From Penicillus capitatus (taxonomy: Eukaryota; Chlorophyta), in assembly GCA_965649825.1 (NCBI GenBank), contig OZ287701.1, positions 1,116,001 to 1,180,000 on the forward strand: a DNA stretch of 64,000 nt, given 5' to 3'. The notes under the pieces are model-generated. The model did no database searches and was not told the DNA's origin. It saw only the letters and a program-made list of their open reading frames with translations. Numbering within the stretch: the first letter of the stretch is position 1; each line of letters starts with the position of its first letter. The position numbers and the translations under genes were made by a program. Below, piece after piece: positions 1 through 11,000 of the stretch.

Positions 1-649
1 ACGTCGGAACCGTTCGGGAGCGACAGACGAGGATAGAAACATCAAATTCGACAATCCGAGGATAGAACAGACGGCGGATCGTGACAAACCATCGGGTCTC
101 GTTCCTCTCTCGAGGTGGCGACGTACTTTGCAAATCTCCCCAATAAAAAACAATTCTGGCAGATACCGGCGAAGATTTTTGTTTCGCCTTTTCCCCTTGA
201 GTCATTGTTGGCGTTGGGAGCTGAAAGCGAAGCGTCTCGTTTCTTTGTTCAGGCTCTGAAACCGTATGCAGCGACACTCAAGTTGTCGGCAAGATGGCGA
301 TCTGCCGATGCGACTGTCTTGTTCCTAAGGGGTTCATGTCTCAAGGGGGTGCAGGTTGAATCATCCGAGGCGCTTTTCCCTGGTTCTGGCGCTAGGGTGA
401 TTCACCTGCTTATAGAAGTCACCTCACTGAGCGGGTACTTAAGGGAGAAACCAGACGATTCGAGACCTTGCTCTGAAAACTGTAAACAAGTCTTCCGCTG
501 TGTGAATCTTTCGTCCGGCCCGATCGCCGACACAAGTCGCTCGTGATTTCCTGTCTCTACCGTTTCGTCTTCGGACACGATCCCAGATTGAGTAAGTGTC
601 AACGATGCAGTAGTCACGTCGCCTGCCGCAGCCATCGGAACGGTTGAGT
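1..649. other. No recognisable gene
   Basis: Both strands are open for about 100-140 codons in places (for example plus 115-546), but the start there is GTG, the composition is unremarkable and no motif is recognisable. It is probably non-coding repeat debris next to the LTR-like sequence that follows. Confidence 0.4.
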
Positions 650-960
650 CCATGTGTAACCACCCTGGCGCGCTGACCATCGGTCGCGACGAGTGTTTGC
701 ATCCGACCGGCCTTTCTAACAATGGTCGGACGATGGTTGCTGAGAGTAGGCTGAAGTTCCCAGCCGTTAGACTTAAGGTTAATGAAGCCCCGATTATTCT
801 GAGAATTTAATACGAATAGTCTCGTATCATTAATCTTGAGTTCCTGTTGCTACATCTGAGCGTTCGTTTGCGTCGTCGTCGCGTGCCGTTTTGACTCCGA
901 GTTTCTGAAAAAGATTACATGATCCCAATAGTTGGACACCGCTCTCTGCGTACTTTCAAC
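650..960 (+). repeat. Decayed LTR-like sequence, copy 1
   Basis: The segment shares blocks with the LTR of the intact gypsy element at 30520-30859: the block around GCGCTGACCATCGGTCGCGA near 670-690, a CAGCCGTTAG-type block near 760, and the same order of motifs downstream. It also resembles 1425-1640 (CTTGAGttcctgttgCTACA against CTTGAGgtcttgatgCTACA). It is strongly diverged and has no clear ends. I infer an old relative of the 30.5 kb LTR family. Confidence 0.45.
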
Positions 961-1424
961 TTGAATCACTCCTTGTGCAGCCCGCCGGCAGGGTGGACAT
1001 CAGTCTGTTCAAGGAGTTAAGTAAAATGACTTATCTGACGGAAGTGGACATCGGCAAAGTAGATCTGGCCTCCCCGAGTGTCGCCGTTTTTCCCCGACCA
1101 ACTCGAAGTCGCTTACAATTCTTTGATATTACCGTACAGAAGACGATCCGTTCAGCCACAAATGGTATCAGCCACAATGGTATACAGTATCTGAAAGGAC
1201 CGACCAAGCTAAACACAAGCAGACTGTTCCGTGTATCGTCCCTCTGTCGCCTCGCATACCTTGTGACGCTTCAAGCGATTGGAGGAAGTTAGGTGTCATA
1301 ATCGCCAAATACAACCGTCGCGAACTGTCGTCGAATCAATAACTACCGAGGCGCCTCTGTGCCATGAAGAGCGACTGGTGCATATCCTTTGTGACAGTTT
1401 TGGATAAAGGTAGGGAGGTTGCGG
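961..1424. other. Spacer between two decayed LTR-like repeats
   Basis: A 105-codon open frame (plus 975-1292) is present but matches nothing I recognise. Because the segment lies between two LTR-like repeats it may be remnant internal retroelement sequence, but no gag or pol motif is visible. Confidence 0.3.
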
Positions 1425-1640
1425 GCGAACTCGTCCTGAAGTTCCTGGCAGTTAGAAGTGGAGGATTGGGAACTTTAAACCATCCTGGGTATTTAAAAGG
1501 CAACAATTTCTTGCAAATAATCTTGAGGTCTTGATGCTACAGCTGAGCGCGTTTCTATCGACGTCCTCGCGTGCTAGTTCGACTTCGCGTTTTCTTTGAA
1601 GTGTTTACACGATCCCGACAGCGGGTGTTGCAGACGGTGA
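1425..1640 (+). repeat. Decayed LTR-like sequence, copy 2
   Basis: Contains ACCATCCTGGGTATTTAAAA near 1478-1497, matching the TATA-box block ACCACCCTGGGTATATAAGG of the 30.5 kb LTR, preceded by GCAGTTAG (GCAGCTGTTAG in the intact LTR). It is followed by the same downstream motif order as the sequence at 820-930. I read it as an old LTR relative. Confidence 0.45.
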
Positions 1641-2183
1641 GTTTTATGGCCTGGAATGTCCACCTATTGGCCTACCTTCTGGAAGAACTGGATCTGTCTC
1701 TATCCGTGAACGTCTTCCAACCAGACTATTGTTAAATCTCGGAAGATTGAAGAGTTTTCGCCTCTCCGTTGCTCATGATGATCTCGATGAAGATTTCAGC
1801 CAAGGGCGATGTAAACTTCTTTGAGAATTCAGAGTCGAAAGGCGCGTGAACAATGACGATAAACCGCACTCGGATTTAGCACAGGGAATATTAGATTGAT
1901 TACGGAGAACTGTCGCGTTCAAGTAGTCGCGGTGGTTGAGGATTTCTCTAACCTTACGTCTAACGGCTGCGAGCTTTACGCCTCCTCGCACCATATCCAT
2001 AGGCCTGATAGGCTAATTATTTACTCCCAGACATCAGAGGTTTACAGTCTGCTCCAAAAATCGTTTAACATCTATCCGACAGCATACAGTCTACAACAGA
2101 AAATCCGACAATGGTATCTGTCTGGAATGGAAGCTTTCTAGATTAAACCGAACTGGAGGGACGATCAGAATAAATCTTGGCTG
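1641..2183. other. No recognisable gene
   Basis: Only short open frames occur on either strand, without recognisable motifs. It may be the degraded body of the LINE relic that follows. Confidence 0.3.
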
Positions 2184-2687
2184 ATGCCAACGAAGACTAG
2201 AGCACGAAACATCCCTACAGAAGAAGCAGAAGCAACGGACACACCCCAGGCGGGGCCTTCGCAAGAAGAATCAAACAGCATTATCCGTCAAAGCCTCAAC
2301 TCACGTACCCAAGCATTTCTTAACGAAGAACCAACGGGAAAAGCGTTGACCGAGACTGGGGCATTCCCATTCGGAAACAAATTCTTTCCGTCCATCCGTT
2401 TAAACCGTTCTCTGGGATATAAGCGCTCACAGTTTCTGAGTGGCCATTTTCCTTCCAAGACGTACTTCGAACGTTTCTCCATACAAACTAATGAAGACCC
2501 ACAGCTCTGCTCATGCGAGTGTGAGGATTCGCGTGATCATTTACTGTTGACATGCCCTGACTTTTCAGAACACAAACAGGGGCTCTGCTCAGACCTGGGA
2601 ATCGATCCATTCAGTCTATCGTGCCAAAAAGCAACAAGAGATTTCCAGTCCCTTGCAAAGTCTATTACGAGAGTATTACGCTGTTGA
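2184..2687 (+). pseudogene. LINE (non-LTR) ORF2 C-terminal fragment
   Basis: A 167-codon frame whose second half resembles the C-terminal zinc-binding tail of non-LTR retrotransposon reverse transcriptases. It has a basic QFLSGHFPSKTYFERF segment, then a Cys-rich C-x-C-x-C pattern, and the tail motif SRDHLLLTCPDF. The same pattern (QFLANHFPSKAYLKRF, then EDRDHLLHSC) is present in the LINE insertion at 11001-12153, so both belong to one family. No reverse transcriptase core is present, so this is a 5'-truncated relic. The N-terminal 60 residues are low-complexity and acidic. Confidence 0.65.
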
Positions 2688-2689
2688 GT

Positions 2690-3089
2690 TTTCAAAATCT
2701 GCGAATCAAACATAAACGACCGACCTCAGGAAGGGGATTCATGCTTATTGGAGTTCTTGCCAACCTGTTTCTTTCTTTCTTTCTATCTGTCCGCAAAACA
2801 AACAATCGTCAAATCGAACTGTTCTGAACAGACTTAGATTGACAGTCCCTTAGTAGCTGATATGCTCTGCCAAAAGCTACTTTAAAACCCCCACATTCTC
2901 TCTCTCGTACCATATCCATTACCCGACCGTTATTGGACGGCCAGGTCGGAGCTAACATCTGTCGCGACCAATGGTCTGGAACGCTTCATTGACTCCGACG
3001 AGAGTAGAGGGATAGGCAAAGATCGAGTTCTCGCAGGCACATCGGATGTCAAATTTGGGCACCTCCAGATTTTGCCGAGGTCAATGAAG
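2690..3089. other. Spacer, possibly further decayed RPN2 sequence
   Basis: There is no clear gene. The minus strand from 3090 to about 2930 stays open and may continue the RPN2-like pseudogene described next, but similarity is lost. Confidence 0.3.
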
Positions 3090-3625
3090 GCTGCGGTTGA
3101 AAAACTAGGCTCAGGAACTAGGATACTAGTACCAGCAACGCCAGGCCTCCGGCAGCGGGTTCCGGAAGGGGAACGACAGCCAACGGTGGAATTCCGCCCG
3201 CCGGCGTCCCGAATCCTGCGGCCAGGATGGAGCCCATACGACACATGGTCTCTTCTGTCTTGTCGGCGATGGATTTTTCAAGCTTCTAACAGAAACTGGC
3301 GACTTGGGACTTGAGCGATTGGACCAGGGTAGTAGGGGCTATGGCAATGAGGACACCTTGACGAATGGCATCGACGGGATCGGACAGTATCGGCCGACGA
3401 AGACTTCTCGCTTCTTTGAGGCCGGTCCCTCCGCAGACGACCGCCATCGCCATGGCAGCGCCGTAGCATACGTGCGGGTCGTAAGATTCAAAAAGCAGGG
3501 AGAGCACTCGGGGGTATCGATATGGATCGCCGAGCAAAGAACGAATGCGAGACAGAAACGGTAGCACGACATACGTCGTCGCTGACATCGCCCACGACCG
3601 AATTCTTTGACCGCACGCGTTCCAC
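3090..3625 (-). pseudogene. Proteasome regulatory subunit RPN2 (PSMD1) pseudogene fragment
   Basis: Minus-strand reading gives a recognisable piece of the PC-repeat region of 26S proteasome subunit RPN2: VVGDVSDDV, then (other frame) GDPYRYPRVLSLLFESYDP, HVCYGAAMAMAV, GTGLKEA, LSDPVDAIRQGVLIA, then KLEKSIADKTEETM, GSILAAG and DAGGRNSTV. In the intact family the order is SDDVRRAAV, LLSESYNPHVRYGAAMALG, DPVNFVRQGALIA, ISDKHEDTMAKFGAILAQG, DAGGRN, so collinearity is good. The copy is broken: a frame change occurs between VSDDV and the GDPYRYP block, there is an in-frame TAG just before KLEKS, and another frame change before DAGGRN. None coincides with a convincing intron. RPN2 is near 900-1000 residues, so only about a fifth remains. 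I interpret it as a dead partial copy. Confidence 0.75.
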
Positions 3626-3629
3626 ATGA

Positions 3630-4100
3630 CGGATCGGTTAATAATGGTCCGTTATATAACAGAAGCTGCCGACAATCACCCTTGCTGAATATCATTGCGC
3701 AACTGCGTCCCTTTCAACTCGGTCCTCCCGTGGCGCAACCCGAACCGGCAACAGACTTAACTTCGAGAAGCATTGCGCAGCGCTCTTCTTTTAACTATCC
3801 ACACAGCGCATTCGATTTCTTCTTGAGTCTTTCCGGTCACCTCAAATGTTCCTCCTTCGTTGGTTGCGGCAACTCTTCAAGAATGGCGAGCCAAAGACGT
3901 CGATGCTCCTCAGCGACGATTTGAACGCTCCGCTTATACTCACCGTCGACCCGAGGGGTGAAGATCGCCATTGCAGCTACTGTGTCACGTCGCATGGGGA
4001 GTGCTCACCTGGATTATTGCAATCTCCCTTTGAAACGGCTCGCCCTGTCAACGCCGACCATATCGACGTCTGCGAACGCACACTGTACGCGCAGTCTCTT
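3630..4100. other. Region upstream of the first TRP-like gene
   Basis: Contains a plus-strand frame (3846-4202) that may hold a 5' exon of the TRP-like gene, with Cys-rich HCSYC and CAICH pieces, but there is no homology to the paralogous minus-strand genes here. The promoter and true start of the downstream gene could not be placed. Confidence 0.3.
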
Positions 4101-4140
4101 CGTCGTTTTTGTGCCATTTGCCATGTAGTCATGCCATTCG

Positions 4141-5982
4141 AGAGGGTTCAGGAATCCAAGAGCTCATCGACACGTGTCCAGAAGACGTGCTCACGGTATT
4201 GAAAGAACTCGCCGTTGTAAAGCTCGGCACGTTCCAAGCCACCGTACGATCTTGTATGCACCATGCGCATAGGACAGAGCCGTGCCTTCTACAGGACTCC
4301 GAGGTTTTGAACGCCTTTGGAAAGAACTCTATGTTGACGATGGGATGTGAGTCGGTTGATGTTCCCGACTGGAAGGAAAAATGGACCGAACGCATCCGAC
4401 AGAAAGCATCGGCACAGAAGAGGATCGTTTCGGGTATATGATTTCGCACACCTGACCCATGGGACACGCCTCGGTCGGTGTAGTTGGATGGGAGGAACTG
4501 GTCACTCTCGGAGCGTACGCAGTGAACATTAAACATGCGGCGACGCGCGATCGTGGAGCAATTCTACAGCTTCTTTCTCAGAAACAGTCGGCTGGAGCTG
4601 CATCGCGAAAGATTTGGGAATTTCCTGCCGTGCGCGCGGTCATCAATTATCACTGGCAACATTGGGCTGAGAGATTTCTGATGGCCGCTTCTCTGCTATT
4701 CGTTGGCTGGTTCCTCTCCTTCTCCGGCTACTGCATCGTTTACATCGTGATGCTCGATGCTCAATACCAGCGAACATTTTTGATGTTTCCTGTGCAGGAA
4801 GCCGATGTCGATGCCTCCGGTATCGGAGGTGCCATACCCTGGATCCATCTCCTTTCGTATGTGCTCAACCTTCTCTGCTTCATTTTCATGTTCCCTTTCG
4901 CCGTCATGGAATACTGGACGATTGTGGAGCAAGGACGACGGTGGATTCAGCCAAGGAATGTGACGGATGTGTGTGCCATCGTGTTGCAAACCCTGATTTT
5001 TGTCTGTCACTTGCTGAACTGGTCGGTGGGTCGAGAATGGTTTGCCTACGTCCTTGCTTTGCAGTGCGTCTTCCTTCTGGCCAAACTGCAGATCTTTGGA
5101 CGGTTCGATCTCGATTCCGTCCTCGCCGGGGCCGAAGACATGTTGTTCCAGGGCGTTGAATTCCGGCGCTTCTTGCTGCGGTGTCTTTCTCTCCGTTCTG
5201 TACGATGTTCGATATCTGCTATCGTATATCTTAGCTACTGGATTTACTGCAGCCCTCTGCTTGGGTGCTATATACAAGCACGATAAAGTAGGCGACGGCT
5301 GTCTGTCTGTCACGGATGGCTGGTTTATTAAGACGCGTGTGTTTAGGGCTACACTGAACAAAAGCACCATCTCCAGTTTAATTCGTTCAGAAATGCTCTT
5401 GTGACAACATTCGAGATTGTTTTCGGCCAATTCGATGTTTCCTATATCTTCGAAGCCGACTACCCATGGATCAAGTTTATTTTCTTTTTTGGGTTTCAAA
5501 TGCTGATGACCGTAACCATGCTGAATTTGCTGATCGCCGTAATGACACAATCGTACTCCAAAGTCACGCTGCTGTTCGCAAAGGAGCGCATCACAGTGGT
5601 ATCTGCGTGATCTAGTTATCGGAGAATCATCGCTCTCGCTACAATAGCGGGAGAGCAAGTATGATTGATGAGCTAGAGGCTCTAAACATTCCGTCCATCT
5701 TCTGCGGCGAGATGCATCCTTACATCCACTTCTTAGTGGTTGAAAACAAACCGAGGTGCGGTCTCTCTCCTCTGTGCGTCTAGCACTGGGTTTTGTTGCA
5801 GGGTCTCTCAGGAAGCCCCTCGGGCCAGTTGCGTAGCTCCGGATGGGTCCCTTGAGGAACTGAGACAGAAAGTAGATTCGATGACAAGCCAAATCAAGGT
5901 CTTCTGCGCATGCGCACATTGCTGCCTGACGCGTTCTCTCTGCCGCCAGATATTGATCGATCTGCTGAATACGAAGCAGTAG
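4141..5982 (+). CDS. TRP-like cation channel, paralog 1 (plus strand)
   Basis: Spliced gene encoding a six-transmembrane TRP-superfamily channel, presumably a membrane cation channel. Order seen: an N-terminal block with LIDTCPEDVLTVLKEL (4150-4245); GWEELVTL; WEFPAVRAVINYHW just before TM1 (about 4675-4760); TM2 (4850-4915); TM3 (4965-5025); TM4 (5035-5100); TM5 (SYILATGFTAALCLGAIY); a pore block FEIVFGQF; and TM6 ending LNLLIAVMTQSYSK, the usual TRP TM6 signature. A coiled-coil tail DGSLEELRQKVDSMTSQIK splices to ILIDLLNTKQ-stop. Supported introns include about 5105-5150, 5288-5364 (GATAAA/gtaggc...aaaag/CACCAT) and 5900-5951. Each falls where the minus-strand paralogs also have an intron. 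The start and the exon between TM6 and the coiled coil are not resolved. It converges on GT64-A. Confidence 0.75.
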
Positions 5983-6343
5983 GTGAAGACAACAGGAGTA
6001 TGCAGTTTTTCTGTTTGTTCTAAGAAATGCCTTTGCCTGGCACGGTTCCAGATTTTTAGCTTTCCCGAGTAACAGAATCTCCGAGAAATATCTTCGAGGC
6101 GCATCTTTAGCGCGGTCTCGACCTTCTCGGTCATGAACTGACAGAGTGCGGACCCGGCGTCCTCTTCTGGCGAATTCTTTAGCCGGCAGTATGGTTGTTT
6201 GCATTCAATATGTCAAGCGGTCAACAGTCCGGGAGAGGACGGGCGATTGCGGTCGGGTCCTCTGTCGATGAAATCTTTCTTCTTATCTAGCGAAGGCACT
6301 GTTCTTAGCCAATGATAAACCGATCCCGCAAACGTTGTATCAT

Positions 6344-6616
6344 TCATCGTGCACAATGACAGCACTTTCTATGGAAACCGGCACAAGTGCGGCAACAGCC
6401 ACACTTGACCTTCCGCAGTCTCTGCCCTCTCGCGCGATACGCCGATCGCAGCGGCCGATCGCTTGGGGAAACGAACGCCGTCTGCTGTGCATCTTTCTTT
6501 ATTGTTCGTCCCAACTCATCAGTCGTACTGTTCAGCCATTCTATCAGCGCATCATAAGGAATCAATTCTAACAGAGATTCAGGAAGAATGAGACTAAAGG
6601 GGAGAGCCGAATCCAC
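6344..6616 (-). other. Conserved open frame overlapping the GT64-A 3' end
   Basis: A 90-codon minus frame runs past the GT64 stop in another phase (it includes SLILPESLLELIPYDALIEW). It is kept open with few changes in copy C (48180-48452). It could be an alternative last exon of GT64 or chance. I cannot decide, and no family is recognised. The DNA from here to about 5990 holds no other recognised gene. Confidence 0.25.
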
Positions 6617-7915
6617 AGCATCATGTCTCCATTCGAATTGAGAGGTCGAAAGGCCAGCGGAACGTCGTCGAACATCTTCACAAGATCATTGAGGCACTCC
6701 GTTCGATGCTGCCGGCCACACACTCCTCTTCACGCCATGCTGCTGATCGGAAGAGTGCATACCCGATTGTGGTGCGCATCGCTGCTGATGCCTTTCACTT
6801 TGAACGGTCCCTTTCCGGAATCCGTAACCCTGTTCAAAGGCAGACGTTTTGGGAGTCCGTCCGTCCGTTGGGGAGAGATGACCATGGACTGTTGACGAAT
6901 TTTGCAGGCTCGGAACTGTAGTTGGCGATCAGAAGCTGCATCGCAATGTCTTCGCAGTTGCTGACCCAGAGACCAAACCCTTTAGGGGAACAAACACACG
7001 GTGTCTTACTGTTTTGCATCGACGTAGTCTCGAATGCTCTGCGGCATCCTTTCCGAAAAGATCGTCAAGTAAGCTGCATCGCACACATTGCCCGCCCTCG
7101 TGCACACATCCAAGAGACGCAGACCTCCGTGGAACAGTGCGGCTTTCGTGAGAAGCATCGAGTATCTCCCTTCAACGTACGTCTTCGTCCCCAGGAAGTA
7201 TTCGTATCTGCGGCGCAGACGTGAACGTGTACACGAGAGAGGGCGTCTGTACGTGCATCCTTCGTCGATGCTGTGTGCCCGTGGGAAGAACCCGACCAAA
7301 GAACTCTTGCTCTCTTTCCAGACCTGCTCGTCTCAACAGCCATCTCGAAGAGAATCGGGCGTCGGGGATACGTGCTTTGAAAACTCTGTGCAGATCTGAG
7401 CACGTTGCGTAGATATCGTCGTCGATGCTCATGACAGCCTCCGTCTCCAAACCTACGCAGCACTCGTGGACGCGCTCTCACTCGCGAAGACGTGAAGTAC
7501 TCTCCAGCGGAGCGAATCGATTGTTCAGACTGGTGCCGTTCATGACATCGTAGAGCACGCTGACACCTTTGGCATCGATTCTGGCAGGCGGCGGCTCTCC
7601 GTCTTCGCACCAGACGACACGAATCTGGTGCACGATCGACGTGCACTTGGAGTAGTGCCGGATCGATCGCTGCATCAGATCCAGTCGATGAAAGGAATTC
7701 AGCATCAGCGTCAGCCGATTCTCGAACAGAACTGAAACCGACAGGTCCATGCGAGCAGCCTCGCAGAGACACGCACCGGGCTGGTTGGAATGGACTGGCA
7801 GGGGCGACACCGTTTCTGCAGGACGTCGCCGAACGCAGTGGTGCATCTCTTCGGCAAGCCGTGGTCTCCCGTTCAGAATCGTCCCCATGAACATGCCTAT
7901 GACCGAGCGGTTCAT
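6568..7915 (-). CDS. Exostosin-type GT64 glycosyltransferase, copy A
   Basis: Spliced minus-strand gene of the GT64 family (the C-terminal catalytic half of EXT/EXTL proteins), which transfer UDP-sugars in the secretory pathway. Motifs in order: FENRLTLMLNSFHRLDL, IRVVWCEDGEPP, NNRFAPLE, ETEAVMSIDDD (the metal-binding DDD), VGFFPRAH, MLLTKAALFHG, MPQSIRDYVD, NCEDIAMQLLIA, and a C-terminal TECLNDLVKMFDDVPLAF. Introns I can place are 7453-7491, 7324-7384, one between CTY and EYFLG, one after FHG, and one before NCEDIAM (GTAAGA donor). An ATG at 7915 is in frame, but copy C lacks it, so the true start may be elsewhere, perhaps on an upstream exon encoding a membrane anchor. The gene begins about 400 bp downstream of the TRP-A stop on the same strand. 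All catalytic motifs are intact. Confidence 0.8.
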
Positions 7916-8327
7916 GGAGGTGCGCAGGAGGGCGGTCGTGACATGGGACGACGAACAGGAGCAGCCAGGGCCCTGTGCATAGATGCAGGCTTCTCGGTCG
8001 CCAGAATCGAATGGGTGCGGAATTCGGACGGGCGGCTTTTGAGCGACAGAAGGCCAAGAACGACGGCCGACGTCGTTTTCCGCGATCGGACTCTAAATCC
8101 ATTCCTCGCCACCTCGTCGGCGAAACGGACGGAATGCCTCTCTTCACACAGAGAAGACGCTCCGCGGTCGTACGGTCTTGCCTAGGGACGTCCCATCGCG
8201 TCACCTCACGAATCGCTGCGCAGGGACACAACACAGACACTGTTTACATTGGACATCAACCACCCATCTATCGAAAGCAATCGTCTAATAATTGGCGTCA
8301 ACTCAACGCCTGCGGCTTGGTATCGCA

Positions 8328-10675
8328 CTAGTTGTTGGTTCCATTGGATCTTGTTTCTGTTGGAAGTGCTCGGGTGGCGGACTTCAGCTGATTGAGAACG
8401 TCCTGCAGAAGAGACCATCTGAATCCACCGGCAGAGATCGTTGCTGATCAGAGCTTACATCCAATTTCGTCGAGAGATGTCGGACTTCGCGTCTCAAGTC
8501 CTCCACTTCCAGATGCTGTTCGACTCCGTGGGCCGGACGTTTCATACTTGTGTTGCGAGAAACCCTTCATGCCACAGATGATGTCAAGACCGTCGATTCA
8601 GACAGAAGGCTAGGCTTACGCAGCTGTGTTCTTCTTCTCCTTCTCCACGGTCAGGAAATGAAGATAACGCTTCGGATCTGGCGTGATGAACTTGGTAAAC
8701 GGCAAATCGTACATCTCGTTGATGGCTTGGGCTCTTCCCCTGTAAAGCTGTGCCATTTTGTCTCCAGCCGTCTGGGCAATGAGACATATATTGAGTGACA
8801 CAGAATGCAAGACGGATGGCGGCACACCTCGCTGTAGGCCTGGGACATTGCAGCGATGAGCAGGTTCAGAACCGTAATCGTCATCAGGATTTGGAATCCG
8901 AAGTAAAAAATGAACTTAACCCAGGAGGACTCTGCGTCGAAGATATAGTGAAGCTCAAAGTTTCCAAAGATGATCTGAAATGTCGTCATCAGTAGTTTCT
9001 TCACATTCCTAAATTCGTCGTGGCATTCGTGATATTGCTGCAGAGCACAGAGCCGATGATTCTGTTTGTCAAATAGAAGATTGAAGGGCCGACCTCGTCG
9101 TGTCGGTAAAGAGATCCGATACAAAGGGAGGCGGCCACACCAGCAATTAATATATATACAATCCACAATCGCACGGCATAGATAACCTCGATAGCAGAGT
9201 CCAAAAAAGTTGATCCTTCCCCCAGTAGCCTGAGAAAATGGGCACACACCATCCTTCGATGGTCTCAGCGACAAGTCTCAGGGTTACCTGAAGTAGCGTT
9301 GTACTTGGACGAGAAGAAGTATGGTCTGGGTGGCCAGCAGCCATCCAAACCATTCCTCGGTCAGGCCTTGATTTGTCATGTGAAGAATAAAGATGACAGC
9401 TTGGAGGACCTGCAGACAGATGTCCGCCAGATTCTGCAGCTCAAACCACCCATATTTCTGCGTCACCATGGACCAGAGCTCTTGGACAAGGAATGGACAC
9501 GAGCAGACAAAGCAAATAATGTTGGTGATGTGTGTCAGCAGAGTAATGGTGCTATCGCCAGAGAAGGCCCCGGAGTCATGCTTAATATCACAGAGGAACT
9601 CTTCTTTCAGTATGACAGAATTCTCGCAGCTGAATGCAGACTCGTCGGAGACGTCAACAGGAGAATCTGCACTGGCATCACTGGCATCTGTGATGTCCTT
9701 GTCAGAATACGAAGGACAATGCGTCCGAGAATCCTACAGCATAGAGTCCGTCCGTCCATGTCGACCGAATGGAGGCAGGAGAACAAACGATATAGAGGCA
9801 GATGTAGAGACCGAAGGATACGGTCCAGATCAGGAAGATGCAGAAAACGGCAAGGAGGAAGCGTCGTGCCCAGTGACTCCAGTGATAGTCGACCACAGCA
9901 CGAACAGCCGGAAACTCCCAGACCGAATACGTGGCAGCACCGGAGCCGGATTTCTGGAGAAGAAGGGAGAGAAGATTCCCTTCCTTTGGATTTGCAATAT
10001 CTCGCATGCAAACGACATACGCTGTCAGGGTCACCATCTCTTCCCAGCCCACTACACACCACAGGCACAGCTGACCCCAGGGTCATCCGTCTCGAGGGGC
10101 TCCCCACCATCGATGTGTTGTATGTTCCTCGTCACACGTCCCGCGATGAACTCCGTCCAGTTCGCCTCCCAGTAGGGATCATCTTCCAGATCCGAACATC
10201 GCGTCAGGAAATTGCATCGATTAAAGGCACGCAGGATGTCAGAGTCCTATCGAGATGCATCGTTAGGTGGTATCGAGGAATGACGATTTTGCCGGACCTT
10301 TGCCTTGAATGTGCCTTGTTTTGCGACGAGCATGTTTTTCAGAACAGTCAGCACATCATCTGGACATGCATCGATAAGATCCTGAAGCGAGCATTCGGTC
10401 CTCAACATCAGCCTAAGACAGCCACAGTTGCACACAGCACGACCGCTGCGGTACGTCTACACTGTTGCTGGATCGACATCGACACAATCCTCAGGAAACA
10501 CCGATTCGCTAAACGGAGACGCAGCGCCCGCCAAAAACGTGTCGATTTCGGATGGCTGTGTCAGAATGGAAGTAGTGTGCCTCTCAATGATGATATCATC
10601 TCTCTCTTCGTCCACCGGCGCCAGTTGCTGGTAGAGATGCGAGACAGGCGAGTTCTTTCCTCTCCAGTTTTTCAT
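8328..10675 (-). CDS. TRP-like cation channel, copy A (minus strand)
   Basis: Paralog of the plus-strand channel at 4.1-6.0 kb. Blocks: LIDACPDDVLTVLKNML; a block ending ANWTEF; GWEEMVTL; WEFPAVRAVVDYHWSHW; TM1; TM2; TM3 (ICLQVLQAVIFILHM); TM4 (WFGWLLATQTILLLVQ); TM5 (WIVYILIAGVAASLCIGSLY); pore block FQIIFGNFELHY; and TM6 FQILMTITVLNLLIAAMSQA. A cytosolic tail follows with TAGDKMAQLYRGRAQ, PKRYLHFL, and a terminal coiled coil (VEDLRREVRHLSTKL, then LNQLKSATRAL). Introns placed: 9038-9093 (56 nt), one after TM4, one after AYSE, one with a perfect GTAAGC donor at the KKNTA position, and one inside the coiled coil (GTAAGC donor). The stop is TAG at 8328-8330. A start near 10675 is tentative because the first splice does not resolve cleanly. 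GT64-A lies directly downstream on the same strand. Confidence 0.78.
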
Positions 10676-10986
10676 GTCCTCTCAAATTGGCGTGCGAACA
10701 GCGGCGGTCGGCTCAAGAAAGCTGCAACGACGACGTGGGAAAAAATAACACGCGGACTTTGGACGTTTTGAGCAGACGGCTTATGGATGTCTAGGGCTCA
10801 GCGCTAAAACGACTGACTGCCTAAACAAAGGATGCTGCCGCTGATGACGATGACGATGACGTAATCCGATTTGCAGGAAAGAGGTAGGCGGTCGCCAGGG
10901 GCATGTATCCCTGTCGTCCAGATCGGAAGCTACAAAGCTGATTTAAATGATTGTATGCAATTGAAATTAATAGTGTGCAGGATGAA

Positions 10987-11000
10987 ATCAAAACAATAAT
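10987..11000. repeat. Target-site duplication, left, of LINE insertion
   Basis: ATCAAAACAATAAT, identical to 12154-12167 on the other side of the LINE. The paralogous segment B has this 14-mer once, with no element, at about 28385-28398. Confidence 0.9.

Noticed and set aside
4696-6204. 502-codon minus open frame (and its copy at 47300-48040)
   Set aside because: Antisense to the plus-strand TRP-like gene whose membrane segments and introns are clear. The frame has no domain.
7065-8240. 391-codon minus open frame rich in Arg, His and Ser
   Set aside because: It is a shadow frame of the GT64 gene; the real catalytic motifs lie in another frame with introns. Composition is typical of an antisense or offset frame.
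9299-10771. 490-codon plus open frame, with copies at 27012-28184 and 51651-52667
   Set aside because: Antisense to the TRP-like genes, running through their introns. Conservation among copies simply reflects the recent duplication.
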